A stretch of DNA of 64,000 nucleotides from Adhaeribacter pallidiroseus (GTDB taxonomy: Bacteria > Bacteroidota > Bacteroidia > Cytophagales > Hymenobacteraceae). Position numbers and translations under genes: made by a program. Positions 47,032-56,878 of the stretch are shown here, one piece after another (positions within the stretch are counted from its first letter, which is position 1; each line of letters begins with the position of its first letter). The stretch is taken from contig NZ_QASA01000001.1 in the NCBI RefSeq assembly GCF_003340495.1, positions 1,178,001 through 1,242,000 of the forward strand, in the 5' to 3' direction. The notes below the pieces were generated by a model, which worked only from the letters and a program-made list of their open reading frames with translations, did no database searches and had not been told where the DNA came from.

Positions 47032-47430
47032 ATGAACACGAAGGAACTGAATACATCACTTATAGCCATTATCCAGAAAAAGCAGGAATTAGGAAAACTA
47101 ACCTACGACGACGACCGGTACGATGAGGTTGAGGAAGAACTGCACGATCTGGAAGATGATTTTAATGAGAGATTTGGCGATTATTTAGAAGATATATTAA
47201 CCCAGGTACACGATAAAGTTTGTCCGGATACGGATGTATTGCTGCCAACTGCTTATTTGCCCACCCAACTAGCGACCGAAGACAATACTACCATTTCGGC
47301 CAAAGAAGGTGTTTGGGTAGATACCGAAGAATTTCCGGACCGCGAAGCCCGGCTGGTATTAGTGCCTAACCCAACCCGCTTGGTTTTATCGGTGGGCAAA
47401 AACGTACGCAAGGAAGTGTGGAAAGCTTAG
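47032..47430 (+). CDS. Conserved hypothetical protein
   Basis: This 132-aa acidic, cytosolic protein has a helical first half (DDDRYDEVEEELHDLEDDF, DYLEDILTQVHDKVC) and a beta-rich second half (RLVLVPNPTRLVLSVG). I recognise the pattern as Cytophagales-wide but know of no function. It is monocistronic, ending in a very strong hairpin. Confidence 0.75.
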   Translation: MNTKELNTSLIAIIQKKQELGKLTYDDDRYDEVEEELHDLEDDFNERFGDYLEDILTQVHDKVCPDTDVLLPTAYLPTQLATEDNTTISAKEGVWVDTEEFPDREARLVLVPNPTRLVLSVGKNVRKEVWKA

Positions 47431-47454
47431 AAGGGTAAGCCAGATTAGCAATTA

Positions 47455-47509
47455 CTTAAAAAGCATAAATCCGGAGTGGCCAGGCCACTCCGGATTTATG
47501 CTTTTTAAG
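47455..47509. terminator. Long intrinsic terminator
   Basis: A perfect 26-bp inverted repeat (centre CCGGAGTGGC-CAG-GCCACTCCGG) with a 3-nt loop and A/T-rich outer arms. It ends the upstream transcript and insulates the sus locus that follows. Confidence 0.93.
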
Positions 47510-47642
47510 CTTTCGTAAGTTAAAGTCCGGAAGGTACACGTGCGCCACTTATAAATAATAACGATTAGCGTTTAAATGCTCAAAACTAATATTTCTTGCT
47601 TCAACAAATCTAAATTGTACTTAAATTTAATTGATTTATACT

Positions 47643-47673
47643 ATTGTATAATTTACAATAACTAATATATTTG
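47643..47673 (+). promoter_or_regulatory. Candidate distal promoter of the sus locus
   Basis: ATTG, a 19-bp spacer and TATATTTG fit the Bacteroidota consensus at seven of eight defined positions. It lies about 350 bp before the susC ATG and would give a long leader. Confidence 0.4.
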
Positions 47674-47813
47674 TTAGAACAGGCTTTAAAATATTGATAA
47701 AGAGGAGGGTAAATTAACTATATAAATTAAAAATTTTTAAATTATTCAGTTTGTACTTTAGTAAATTTCTAGTAAAATTAATTTTTTTGAAGAAATATTA
47801 TATCGAAAATCCG

Positions 47814-47844
47814 TTTCAGATTAATTATCGCGTAAATAAATTTG
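47814..47844 (+). promoter_or_regulatory. Candidate proximal promoter of the sus locus
   Basis: TTTC, a 19-bp spacer and TAAATTTG fit the Bacteroidota consensus with one mismatch. The site is about 180 bp before the susC ATG. Confidence 0.4.
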
Positions 47845-48020
47845 CCAATTATTTATTTAGCTTTTAGGGTTGTTCATTTGAAAGCTGTCTTTCAGGTAAG
47901 ATGCTGTACCAACGCAATAGCGTCGCTGAAAAAGGTTTAAAAACAAGGAGCAATTTCCGAATCGGGGAGGTAAATCTTTTTATCAGTTAAACCAATCAAT
48001 AATTTTAAATAAAGAAGTAT

Positions 48021-51000
48021 ATGCGTACATGTAGACTCATTTTTTACTTACTCACATGGAGTTTGGGCTTATTCCAGGCGTTAAATGTACAAGCCCAGGG
48101 CAGGCAGATTACCGGCACCGTTCTTTCGGCCAAAGACCGGCAAGCTATTGTTGGGGCTACTATTCTGGTTAAAAACACGACTACTGGTACCACCACCGAT
48201 GCAGAAGGAAAATTTAGTTTAAACGTACCAGAAAGTGCGACGCTGGTTGTTAGTTACATTGGTTATACTAACCGCGAAATTCCGGTAGGTAATCAAACCA
48301 CCATCAATGTTTCGCTGGAAGAAAATTCTGAAGCCTTGGAAGAGGTGGTAGTAACGGCTTTGGGTATAAGAAAAGAATCAAAAAAACTAGGTTATGCTAC
48401 TTCTACTGTAAACACCGAGCAATTAACTACCGCACGCACCACCAACGTAGGTAATAGCCTGGTAGGTAAAGTGCCTGGTTTGCAGGTACAAGCCCCGCCC
48501 AGTGGGCCGGGTGGTTCTTCTAAAATCCGGATTCGGGGACAAGCCTCTTTTGGCGCCAATAACTCGCCATTAATTATTGTAAACGGGGTGCCGATTAACA
48601 ACTCTACCGGCGGATCGGCCAACAGTGGCGGAACCGGATATACCGGTGAAGCCCGTACCGATACCGGAGATGGTCTGCAAAGCATTAATCCCGACGATAT
48701 AGAGTCCATGACCGTTTTAAAAGGAGCAGCGGCCTCGGCTCTTTATGGTTTTCGGGCTAGCAACGGGGTTATTATTATTACTACAAAATCCGGTAAAGGT
48801 CAAGCCGGTATGGGAGTAGAATTAAATTCGAATTTCCAGGCCGATCAGGCTTTAGATTATACCGATTTTCAGTACGAATTTGGCCAAGGCGAAAACGGCT
48901 TCCGGCCGCAGGTACTCGAAGGTGGTCCAAATGCGGCGCGGGGGCCTTCCACCGGTACTGGTACCTGGAGCTTTGGCGAACGTTTCGATGGTAAACCTAC
49001 TATTGCGGTAGATGGTCAATTACATCCGTATAGTCCTTACAAAGATCGGGTTAAAGATTTTTACCGTACTGGTACCACCTGGACTAACTCCGTGGCTTTA
49101 TCCGGCGGTAATGATAAAGGTAACTTCCGTTTGTCTTTTGCCAATACCAATGCCAACAGCATCATTCCTAATTCGGAATTCAACAAGAAAATTTTAAATT
49201 TCGGATTAAATTATAACCTCACCGATAAGCTTTCTACCCAATTTAACGCGAACTACTCCAACGAGTACAATAAAAATCCGCCGGTAGTGGCGCAACAAGA
49301 TTATAACATTAACCAAACAGTTTACACCTTGGCTAATAGCATTGATGTAGCCTGGCTAGAAGCGGCTTACCAAAACGCGGCCGGCAACGAAATTCACCCT
49401 TCCCGTTTTACCAACCGAACTAACCCGTATTGGTCCATTAATAAACGCTTTGAAGAAAACCGCCGCGACCGGATTTTTGGCAATGCTTCCATCCGTTACC
49501 AATTTACACCTTGGTTATACGCGCAAGGTAGGGTAGGGCAAGATTATTTTACCAACCCCTATAGGGCTAACCGACCCACCGGAACTGCTTTCCTGGTTTC
49601 TGCTCCTATTGGTTTTAATGGTAACTTTTATCAGCGGGAAAATACTTTCCGGGAGCGCAACCTTGATTTCCTAATTGGCGCTAACCATGAGTTTGGTAAG
49701 TTTGGTATCGACGCAACTTTCGGTGGTAACTCCCTAGATATAAAAACTACTACCATTGGAACTTCGGTAACTAACTTCTACGTGCGCGACTTGTATACCA
49801 TTGGTAACGGCCAGGTGAAAGACCCGCAAGCATCCAGCACTTGGAAACGGGTAAATTCTTTATTTGGTACTGTTGATTTTTCGTTCAACAACTACTTGTT
49901 TTTAAACCTGACCGGCCGTAATGATTGGTTCTCGCCTTTAAATCTGAAATCAAACGATATCTTTTACCCATCAGTCAGTACTAGTTTTGTTTTTAGTCAA
50001 GCCATTACATCGTTGCCAGCTTGGCTAAATTATGGTAAACTCCGGGTAGCTTACGCCGAGGTAGGCGGAGACACTGATCCTTATTCCAATGCCCTCTTCT
50101 ATAACATTAACGCTAATCCTTTAGCAGTAGGTAGTAATAATTATGCTTTAGGAAATATTTCCGGTTCCGTCAGTCCAAATCCAAATTTAAAACCATCTCG
50201 GGTGAAGGAAGCAGAAGCGGGAGTGGAATTAAAAACTCTGGATAACCGGATTAACTTAGACTTAAGTGTTTACCGGAAAACTACCGTGGATGAAATTTTG
50301 AACGTGGATATTTCGAACACCTCTGGCTATAATCAAACCAAAGTAAATGTGGGTAAACTTCGGAACCAAGGTATTGAAGCCTTATTAACTTTAGAGCCCG
50401 TACGCTCGGACGCTACTACTTGGACCAGTGCTTTTAATTTTACCATTAACAAAAGCGAAGTACTGGAACTAGCAAATAACCAAACCCGCTTCGACGTTGC
50501 CAATGCTCAAGATTTAGGAGCTTTTATTGGTTATGTGTCGCACGAAGTAGGTAAGCCTTTAGCCTCTTTACGCGGCTTCGATTACAAACGGGATGACCAA
50601 GGACGCATTTTAACGACCAACGGCCGCTTTGCGCAAGGTAACCTGGTAACTTACGGTAGCGCAATCCCTACGCATACCGGTGGCTGGTTAAACACCGTTA
50701 ACTTTAAAGGCTTCCGTTTATTTGCGCAAGTAGACTTTAAAGCGGGTCATAAGCTAATATCTAACTCTAATTTTAACTGGATGCGTCACGGCTTGCACAA
50801 AGCTTCCTTAATTGGCCGCGAAGGTGGCGTGGTAATGGAAGGCGCGGTAAATGCCGATGGTACTCCTAATGCTACTCCCGTACCTGCTCAAGAATTTTAT
50901 AATAACTACCGCAGCGTAAACGTAACCACTCCGTTTGTGTACGATGCGAGCTTCGTGCGTTGGAGAACCTTGTCTTTAGGATACGATTTTACCAAGTTTG

Positions 51001-51188
51001 TAAACAAATCTTTCGTGAAAGGTTTAGCGCTGAATGCTTTTATTAACAACGTGCTGATAATTAAAAAATACGTCGACAACCTGGATCCGGAAACTCAGTT
51101 TTCGGCATCTGACCTTAACACTGGTTTAGAAGCGCATGCCTTACCTACTACCCGCAGTTATGGTTTAAACATTAACATTAAGCTTTAA
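48021..51188 (+). CDS. SusC/RagA-family TonB-linked outer-membrane transporter
   Basis: This 1055-aa outer-membrane protein imports a glycan- or acid-derived nutrient using TonB energy, with the SusD lipoprotein as its lid. It has a signal peptide (ending ALNVQAQ) and a carboxypeptidase-D-like regulatory domain (about 30-105, GTVLSAKDRQAIVGATILV). The SusC plug with TonB-box region (LEEVVVTALGI) and the plug end AASALYGFRASNGVIIITTK follow, then the beta-barrel ending in NINIKL. Length is typical. It is followed 6 bp later by susD. Substrate is suggested only by the enzymes downstream. Confidence 0.95.
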   Translation: MRTCRLIFYLLTWSLGLFQALNVQAQGRQITGTVLSAKDRQAIVGATILVKNTTTGTTTDAEGKFSLNVPESATLVVSYIGYTNREIPVGNQTTINVSLEENSEALEEVVVTALGIRKESKKLGYATSTVNTEQLTTARTTNVGNSLVGKVPGLQVQAPPSGPGGSSKIRIRGQASFGANNSPLIIVNGVPINNSTGGSANSGGTGYTGEARTDTGDGLQSINPDDIESMTVLKGAAASALYGFRASNGVIIITTKSGKGQAGMGVELNSNFQADQALDYTDFQYEFGQGENGFRPQVLEGGPNAARGPSTGTGTWSFGERFDGKPTIAVDGQLHPYSPYKDRVKDFYRTGTTWTNSVALSGGNDKGNFRLSFANTNANSIIPNSEFNKKILNFGLNYNLTDKLSTQFNANYSNEYNKNPPVVAQQDYNINQTVYTLANSIDVAWLEAAYQNAAGNEIHPSRFTNRTNPYWSINKRFEENRRDRIFGNASIRYQFTPWLYAQGRVGQDYFTNPYRANRPTGTAFLVSAPIGFNGNFYQRENTFRERNLDFLIGANHEFGKFGIDATFGGNSLDIKTTTIGTSVTNFYVRDLYTIGNGQVKDPQASSTWKRVNSLFGTVDFSFNNYLFLNLTGRNDWFSPLNLKSNDIFYPSVSTSFVFSQAITSLPAWLNYGKLRVAYAEVGGDTDPYSNALFYNINANPLAVGSNNYALGNISGSVSPNPNLKPSRVKEAEAGVELKTLDNRINLDLSVYRKTTVDEILNVDISNTSGYNQTKVNVGKLRNQGIEALLTLEPVRSDATTWTSAFNFTINKSEVLELANNQTRFDVANAQDLGAFIGYVSHEVGKPLASLRGFDYKRDDQGRILTTNGRFAQGNLVTYGSAIPTHTGGWLNTVNFKGFRLFAQVDFKAGHKLISNSNFNWMRHGLHKASLIGREGGVVMEGAVNADGTPNATPVPAQEFYNNYRSVNVTTPFVYDASFVRWRTLSLGYDFTKFVNKSFVKGLALNAFINNVLIIKKYVDNLDPETQFSASDLNTGLEAHALPTTRSYGLNINIKL

Positions 51189-51194
51189 GCAATT

Positions 51195-52721
51195 ATGATT
51201 TACACGAAAAAATATATATCCCTGGCCTTTGCCGCTCTTTTATTAAGCGTGAGCAGCTGCGATAAGGATTTTGAATTAATTAACACCAACCCTAACGCAG
51301 CTACTGATCTTGATCCGGTTTATCTGTTAAACAATGCCCAGTTTGCTTCCGGTAACCAAGCCATGCATTTTTACGAAGGCCAGATTGTACAACAGGTAAA
51401 CACTCCTTTTACGGGGGTAGTAGAGGCCGGTAACCACAACGTGCTCAACGATGCCAACACCCGGAGTTTGTGGAACGGCTTATACGAAGGTCCGGTGCGC
51501 AACACGGTAGCTATTATTGAAAAAACCAAGGCTGATCCGAACCAAAGTAATATTTACAACATGGCCCGCATCCTAAAGGCCTACAACTTTATTGTTTTAG
51601 TAGATAGCTACGGCGATGTGCCTTACTTTGAAGCCGGTAAAGGATTTGTGGAAAGTACTTACCTGCCGAAATATGACGATCAGAAAGCCATTTACGATGA
51701 TATTCTGAAGGAATTACAAGAAGCTACGGCTGCCTTAGACCCCGCTAAACCAACCGTAATTGGGGGCGATATCTTCTATAATGGCAACATTGAAAAATGG
51801 AGGAAACTGGGTAATTCTTTGTTGTTGCGGGCGGCTATGCGTTTCACGGAAGTGGATCCAACTAAAGCCGACCAGTGGGTGGATAAAGCCGTAGCTGGTC
51901 CGTTAATGGTGTCTAACGACGATAACGCTTTTGTCCGCTTTAATTCTCCGGCTTATGTGCATCCTACTACCTCCGGCTTAACGGCTACCGAAAAGGCCAA
52001 CTTTTTTGCCGGCGAACCTTTCGTAAATTACCTGAAAACCTACAACGATCCCAGAGCCCCTTATATAGTTGTCCGTTACTCGCAACGCGGCACCGATTCC
52101 GGGGGTGAAATAAATACCAACCTGGCTGATCAGTTTGGCTTACCTTATGGCTATTCCGATGTAACCTTACCTACCGCTCCCGGCTACCGCGGATCGCTGG
52201 ACCTTTACTCGCAATTTCGCCGCACTACCGTATTAAATCAAAATTCGCCGGAGTTTTTAGTTACCTACGCGCAAACCCAACTTTTACTGGCCGAAGCAGT
52301 GCAAAGAGGGTTTATCACCGGCGATGCCAAAACCTATTACGAAACCGGTATAAAAGCGCACATGGACCAACTAAAAGGCTATGATGCTACCATTAACATT
52401 CCGGAAGAAGTAAAAAATGCTTACGTGCAGCAACCCGGTATTTTGTACGATCCGGCTACTGCTCTGGAGCAAATTAATACGCAATACTGGGTGGCCTCTT
52501 TCCGGAGCTGGTCCGAAGCCTGGTCTAACTTCCGCCGTACCGAATTGCCAAGATTGCAGCCTATTAATTACCCCGGCGAAGATGCCTCGGTAAAAGGAGG
52601 CTTTATCCGCCGCCTGGTTTATCCGAACCGGGAAGTATCGGTAAACCAAACCAACGTGAACGATGCGGTTAGCCGGATGGGAGCCAATGTTTTAGGTACC
52701 CGTTTGTTCTGGGATAAATAA
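51195..52721 (+). CDS. SusD/RagB-family lipoprotein (SusD_2-like)
   Basis: The 508-aa surface lipoprotein binds nutrient above the SusC barrel. The signal ends in a lipobox with Cys22 (LLLSVSSC), then DKDFELINTNPN. Tetratricopeptide-like helices follow (MARILKAYNFIVLVDSYGDVPYF, QTQLLLAEAVQRGFI). The pattern fits the SusD-like 2 group, which pairs with short-TPR transporters. It overlaps functionally with the gene in front: 6-bp spacing indicates one transcript. Confidence 0.95.
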   Translation: MIYTKKYISLAFAALLLSVSSCDKDFELINTNPNAATDLDPVYLLNNAQFASGNQAMHFYEGQIVQQVNTPFTGVVEAGNHNVLNDANTRSLWNGLYEGPVRNTVAIIEKTKADPNQSNIYNMARILKAYNFIVLVDSYGDVPYFEAGKGFVESTYLPKYDDQKAIYDDILKELQEATAALDPAKPTVIGGDIFYNGNIEKWRKLGNSLLLRAAMRFTEVDPTKADQWVDKAVAGPLMVSNDDNAFVRFNSPAYVHPTTSGLTATEKANFFAGEPFVNYLKTYNDPRAPYIVVRYSQRGTDSGGEINTNLADQFGLPYGYSDVTLPTAPGYRGSLDLYSQFRRTTVLNQNSPEFLVTYAQTQLLLAEAVQRGFITGDAKTYYETGIKAHMDQLKGYDATINIPEEVKNAYVQQPGILYDPATALEQINTQYWVASFRSWSEAWSNFRRTELPRLQPINYPGEDASVKGGFIRRLVYPNREVSVNQTNVNDAVSRMGANVLGTRLFWDK

Positions 52722-52729
52722 AAATTTAA

Positions 52730-52767
52730 AAAAAACGCCCATTATTATTAAGTAGCGGGCGTTTTTT
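52730..52767 (+). terminator. Hairpin between susD and the catabolic genes (terminator or attenuator)
   Basis: An 11-bp stem (AAAAAACGCCC / GGGCGTTTTTT) with a 16-nt loop and a T-run lies 9 bp past susD. It could cap the susCD transcript or lower expression of the downstream enzymes. Confidence 0.75.
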
Positions 52768-52896
52768 AAATTTTTAGCCTCTTTGTATTTTGTTTTAAGG
52801 TAGCTATACGGCTAAAGATCATATTATCTACAAAATTAAACTAATACCTTACTGCTCTTCAGCAGCCCTTATTTCCGCGATTTGTTTCTCTGTCAA

Positions 52897-53862
52897 ATGA
52901 AAAAAGTATTTACCTTACTACTCTTATCTTCCTTTTTTATTCCTTTTTCCAACATACAAGCGCAGCAAATATCCAAAGAAGAGTTAGTTTTTCTGACCCC
53001 GGAGTGGAAAGGGGATCGTTTTCCGGATGGGCGGCCAAAAGTTCCGGATGATATTCTGAAACGCATGAAAGCGGTAAGTATGGAAGAAGCCTGGGCGACG
53101 ATGGGAGGTGCCCAATTCAATTACCAATTAGCGGAAGATTGGCCCGTTAGAATCAACCCGGACAGTGTACTGGTGGGCCGGGCATTTACCACCACCTTTA
53201 TGCCTTATCGCCCGGATATGTGGAAAGTTATCGACGAACGCGGTAAAAAAGAAGGCCGCCGTAACCAAAACGTGTGGGGGGTGGAGCAATTGCAAAAAGG
53301 CGATGTATATGTGGCTGATCAATTTGGCTTGCACAAAAATGGCCCCACCATCGGCGACCGCGTAGCCGCCGATATTTACCGAAGATCTGGTAATGGCATT
53401 GTGTACGACGGAGCCATCCGGGATATTGAAGGTTTAAAAGAGATGGGCCGGTTTACCTCCTATGTAACGAGTTACTCTCCATCTTATCATAACCCGCGCA
53501 ACGATTTAAATACCATGATCATGGGCATTAACAAACCCGTTCGTATTCGTCAGGTAACGGTTATGCCGGGCGATGTGGTTTTGGGCAAAGAAGGAGTCGT
53601 TATCTTTATTCCGCCGCATTTGGCCGAAAGAGTAGTGAAAGCATCCGAAAAAACCCGCCTGGAAGATATGTTTGCCCATATTCGCACCGCCGAAGGTAAA
53701 TATACGGCCGGCCAAATGGATGCGAGTTGGCCGGCTGCTATTCAGAAAGATTACCTGGATTGGTTAAAAGCCAGCGTGAAAGATAAAAAATTAAAATTAC
53801 CGGTAGCCAAAGCGCAAGTCGAGGAAATAATAGCGGCCAGTAGTGTCAATAATGTCAATTAA
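52897..53862 (+). CDS. Secreted RraA/HMG-aldolase-like protein 1
   Basis: The 321-aa protein (ATG at 52897) has a Sec signal peptide (MKKVFTLLLLSSFFIPF, ending IQAQ). The mature part is a RraA-superfamily domain with a conserved KGDRFPDGRPKVPDDIL N-terminus, KGDVYVADQFG and the active-site DGAIRD motif (Arg175, Asp176). In bacterial 4-hydroxy-4-methyl-2-oxoglutarate aldolases this Arg-Asp pair binds pyruvate and a divalent metal. This copy also keeps an Asp in TIGDRVA, which the two later paralogs lack. Export rules out an RNase E inhibitor role. I infer an aldolase acting in the periplasm. Confidence 0.85.
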   Translation: MKKVFTLLLLSSFFIPFSNIQAQQISKEELVFLTPEWKGDRFPDGRPKVPDDILKRMKAVSMEEAWATMGGAQFNYQLAEDWPVRINPDSVLVGRAFTTTFMPYRPDMWKVIDERGKKEGRRNQNVWGVEQLQKGDVYVADQFGLHKNGPTIGDRVAADIYRRSGNGIVYDGAIRDIEGLKEMGRFTSYVTSYSPSYHNPRNDLNTMIMGINKPVRIRQVTVMPGDVVLGKEGVVIFIPPHLAERVVKASEKTRLEDMFAHIRTAEGKYTAGQMDASWPAAIQKDYLDWLKASVKDKKLKLPVAKAQVEEIIAASSVNNVN

Positions 53863-53900
53863 ACTTTAACCAAAACACCTAGCAAATAAATTAAACAAAT

Positions 53901-55193
53901 ATGTCATATAAACAAAATCGCCGTTCCTTTATAGGGAAGCTTTCATTAGCGGGCGCTGCGAGTCTTTTGGGTGCTCCGGCCTTGGCTTCGGCCGGTACCG
54001 GTTTAATTGGAGCTAAAGAAAGAACGACCCACGCTTCGGCTCCGGCTGATCTGAAAATTACCGATGTAACCTGTGGTTTTATCAAAGGGGGCCATGATTT
54101 AATTGTAAAGGTTTCGACTAACCAAGGCATTGTGGGTTGGGGACAAGGGGTAGATGCCGTAGATGGAACCTACTATATGGTAAAACAAATGGGCAACCGC
54201 TTAAAAGGCCAAAACCCCTTAAATCCTAATCGTATCCAGGAAGATTTGCGGAAAGGTGCTTTTTTTGGGGGCGCCCAATCGGGGGTTTATGTAGCCGTAA
54301 TGGGAGCTATTGAAACCGCTCTTTGGGATGTTACGGGCAAAGCGTTAGGCGTACCGGTGTACCAATTACTAGGCGGTAAATTTCGGGATAAAGTGCGGGT
54401 TTATTGCGATACCGCCTTATATACCGCTCGTAACCCAACGCCCGATGATTACGCCAAATCGGCGAAAGGTGCCGTTGACAAAGGTTATACGGCCGTTAAG
54501 TTTGATATTGATGAAGGCAACGACCCGAACAAATATGACCGCTACAACTGGACCGCCAACCCGGCCGAGTTAGACCGCATGTATAATTCTATTGCCGCGG
54601 TTCGGAAGGCAGTAGGACCAAAAATTGATATTTGCGTGGACATGCACGGCCGTTATGATGCCACAACCGGCCATCGAGTGGCTAAACTGATGGAGCCTTT
54701 AAACCTGATGTTTTTAGAAGAGCCCATACCGGCCGATAACATGGATGTTTATAAAGAAATTACTAAAAGTACATCTACCCCTATTTGTGCCGGCGAAAAC
54801 ATGTATTTAGCTTATGGCTTCACCCGGGTTTTAGCCGATGGCGGCGTGGATATTATCATGCCGGATTTACAAAAAACGGGCGGTTTAGGCGAAGGCCAAC
54901 GCATTGCTAACCTAGCCAACTTGTATTATGTGCCTTTCTCTCCCCACATGGTAGCCTCCTTCATCGGGGCAATGGCAACTGCCCACGTTTGTGCCTCCGT
55001 GCCAAACTTCCATATTCTGGAGTGGCAAACTTACATGGATACGGAGCAGATTTACAAGGACGTAGTAAAATACGACAAACCATTCGTAGAAAAAGGTTTT
55101 ATTACCGTTTCAGATAAACCAGGTATTGGCGTAGATATCAACGAAGAAGGCATGAAGAAATACCATCCGAAAGATATTCCTTTCTTTGTGTAA
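53901..55193 (+). CDS. Tat-exported enolase-superfamily enzyme (mandelate racemase/acid-sugar dehydratase type) 1
   Basis: The 430-aa protein begins with a twin-arginine signal (NRRSFIGKLSLAGAASLLG), so it is folded in the cytoplasm and exported. The barrel has K200 in VKFDID, metal ligands D247 (VDMHGR), E273/E274 (LEEP) and E299 (AGEN). The catalytic Asp322 (MPDLQ) and His349 (SPHM) form the dyad of mandelate-racemase-group dehydratases. Such enzymes remove water from aldonic or uronic acids to give 2-keto-3-deoxy acids. It begins 39 bp after the RraA-like gene. Substrate is unknown. Confidence 0.9.
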   Translation: MSYKQNRRSFIGKLSLAGAASLLGAPALASAGTGLIGAKERTTHASAPADLKITDVTCGFIKGGHDLIVKVSTNQGIVGWGQGVDAVDGTYYMVKQMGNRLKGQNPLNPNRIQEDLRKGAFFGGAQSGVYVAVMGAIETALWDVTGKALGVPVYQLLGGKFRDKVRVYCDTALYTARNPTPDDYAKSAKGAVDKGYTAVKFDIDEGNDPNKYDRYNWTANPAELDRMYNSIAAVRKAVGPKIDICVDMHGRYDATTGHRVAKLMEPLNLMFLEEPIPADNMDVYKEITKSTSTPICAGENMYLAYGFTRVLADGGVDIIMPDLQKTGGLGEGQRIANLANLYYVPFSPHMVASFIGAMATAHVCASVPNFHILEWQTYMDTEQIYKDVVKYDKPFVEKGFITVSDKPGIGVDINEEGMKKYHPKDIPFFV

Positions 55194-55371
55194 AGCCTTA
55201 TCAGCTTAAACCCTAAACTTTAGAATTTTTTAAATTTTGAATACACCTACCAGATTAGTTTACCCAACACTTTGCCTGAATAGGCTACTTTTAAAAAATT
55301 TCATGCTAATAACCGATAACCAATAACAATTAACTTCTTACTTCTAATACTCCTAAATAACCTTAAACTTT

Positions 55372-56871
55372 ATGAAAAGCATTTTACAGAAGATTATTGC
55401 CCAAAACAAACAACAGGAGAAAGAAACGGCCGAAGCCATGCAGGCTGAAATAAATAATCCCCAAACCAGTGACAGCCGCCGTTCATTTTTAAAAAAATCA
55501 GCTTTAGGCGGTATTTCGTTAGGGGCTTTAATGGGAATGTCTTTTGAAGATACCATTGCCCAAACTACCTCCAAAGTAAGCCGGGCTTCGAAACCCTCCG
55601 AATTAAAAATTACGGATATGCGCTACGCCTTAACGAGTGTGTTGGGCGGTACCGCTATCATCCGGATTGATACCAACCAGGGAATTTACGGTTTAGGTGA
55701 AGTTCGGGATGGGGCCGATCCGCGTTATGCCTTAATGCTGAAAAGCCGCATATTAGGTATGAACCCCTGCAACGTAGAAATGATATTTAAAGCCATCAAG
55801 CAATTTGGGGGGCAAAGCCGCCAGGCGGGTGGCGTTTGCGGCGTGGAAATGGCTTTGTGGGATTTGTGCGGTAAAGCGTATAACGTACCGGCCTGGCAAC
55901 TATTAGGAGGACGTTACCGCGACCAGGTACGCTTGTATGCCGATACGCCGGAAGCGGGTTCGCCGGAAGAACAAGCGAAATTAATTAAATTCCGGACCCA
56001 GGATCAAGGGTATACTTGGCTGAAGATGGACGTTTCGATTGGCGAATTAAAAGGGAAACCCGGCACCGTGGTAAACTCTAAGTTCTGGGAAAATGCCCAG
56101 GGCAACTTGGCGCAGTGGGGCGATCAAAGCAATTACATGTCTTATGGCAATACCTTGCACCCATTCACCCAAATCCAAATAACCGATAAAGGCTTTGAAG
56201 AACTGGCTAAAATTGCCGAAAATGTGCGGAGCATGGTGGGCTACGATATTCCCCTGTCTACCGACCATTACGGCCACTTCGATCATAACAACGGTATCCG
56301 GTTAGGGAAAGCGCTGGAAAAGTACCGGCTGGCCTGGTTAGAAGATATTATTTCGTGGGAATACACCGATCAGTGGAAAACCATCTCGGATGCGATTGAA
56401 ACCCCCACCACTACCGGCGAAGATATCTTCTTACTGAAATACTTTAAACCACTCATTGATAAAAAAGCGGTTGATATTATTCACCCGGACTTAGCAACCT
56501 CCGGCGGTCTGCTGGAAACAAAGCGGATTGGCGATTACGCCGAAGAAAATGGCATTGCCATGGCCATGCACCAGGCTGGTACGCCGGTTTCTTTTATGGC
56601 CAACGTGCATTGCGCCGCCGCTACGCAAAACTTTTTAGCGCTGGAACACCACTCCGTAGATTTACCTTGGTGGGAAAGTTTAGTGAAAACTACCGATGGC
56701 CGGAAATTAATTACAAAAGGCTACGCGACTGTACCGCTTACGGCACCGGGCTTAGGCATTGAATTAAACGAAGAAGTAGTAAAACAGCACTTGCACCAAA
56801 GAGATAAAACATTTTTTGCGCCAACCAAAGAGTGGGACGAAAGACGTTCTCACGACCGGATTTTCAGTTAA
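55372..56871 (+). CDS. Tat-exported enolase-superfamily enzyme 2
   Basis: The 499-aa protein has an unusually long n-region (about 36 residues) and then a clear twin-arginine motif (SRRSFLKKSALGG). The barrel residues are complete: K218 (LKMDV), D298 (STDHYG), E324 (LED, not LEEP), E350 (TGED), D373 (HPDL) and H400 (AMHQAG). It belongs to the mandelate-racemase/galactarate-dehydratase side of the superfamily but is clearly different from the enzyme before it, which suggests a second substrate or a second step. A hairpin follows the stop. Confidence 0.88.
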   Translation: MKSILQKIIAQNKQQEKETAEAMQAEINNPQTSDSRRSFLKKSALGGISLGALMGMSFEDTIAQTTSKVSRASKPSELKITDMRYALTSVLGGTAIIRIDTNQGIYGLGEVRDGADPRYALMLKSRILGMNPCNVEMIFKAIKQFGGQSRQAGGVCGVEMALWDLCGKAYNVPAWQLLGGRYRDQVRLYADTPEAGSPEEQAKLIKFRTQDQGYTWLKMDVSIGELKGKPGTVVNSKFWENAQGNLAQWGDQSNYMSYGNTLHPFTQIQITDKGFEELAKIAENVRSMVGYDIPLSTDHYGHFDHNNGIRLGKALEKYRLAWLEDIISWEYTDQWKTISDAIETPTTTGEDIFLLKYFKPLIDKKAVDIIHPDLATSGGLLETKRIGDYAEENGIAMAMHQAGTPVSFMANVHCAAATQNFLALEHHSVDLPWWESLVKTTDGRKLITKGYATVPLTAPGLGIELNEEVVKQHLHQRDKTFFAPTKEWDERRSHDRIFS

Positions 56872-56878
56872 TAAGCTT

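Larger units (their letters stand above)
47510..48020. other. Long AT-rich leader region upstream of susC
   Basis: About 510 bp without a gene. It contains two promoter candidates listed separately and otherwise AT-rich sequence. Long untranslated leaders upstream of susC genes are known in Bacteroidota, so a regulated 5' leader is plausible; no riboswitch fold is recognised. Confidence 0.45.
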
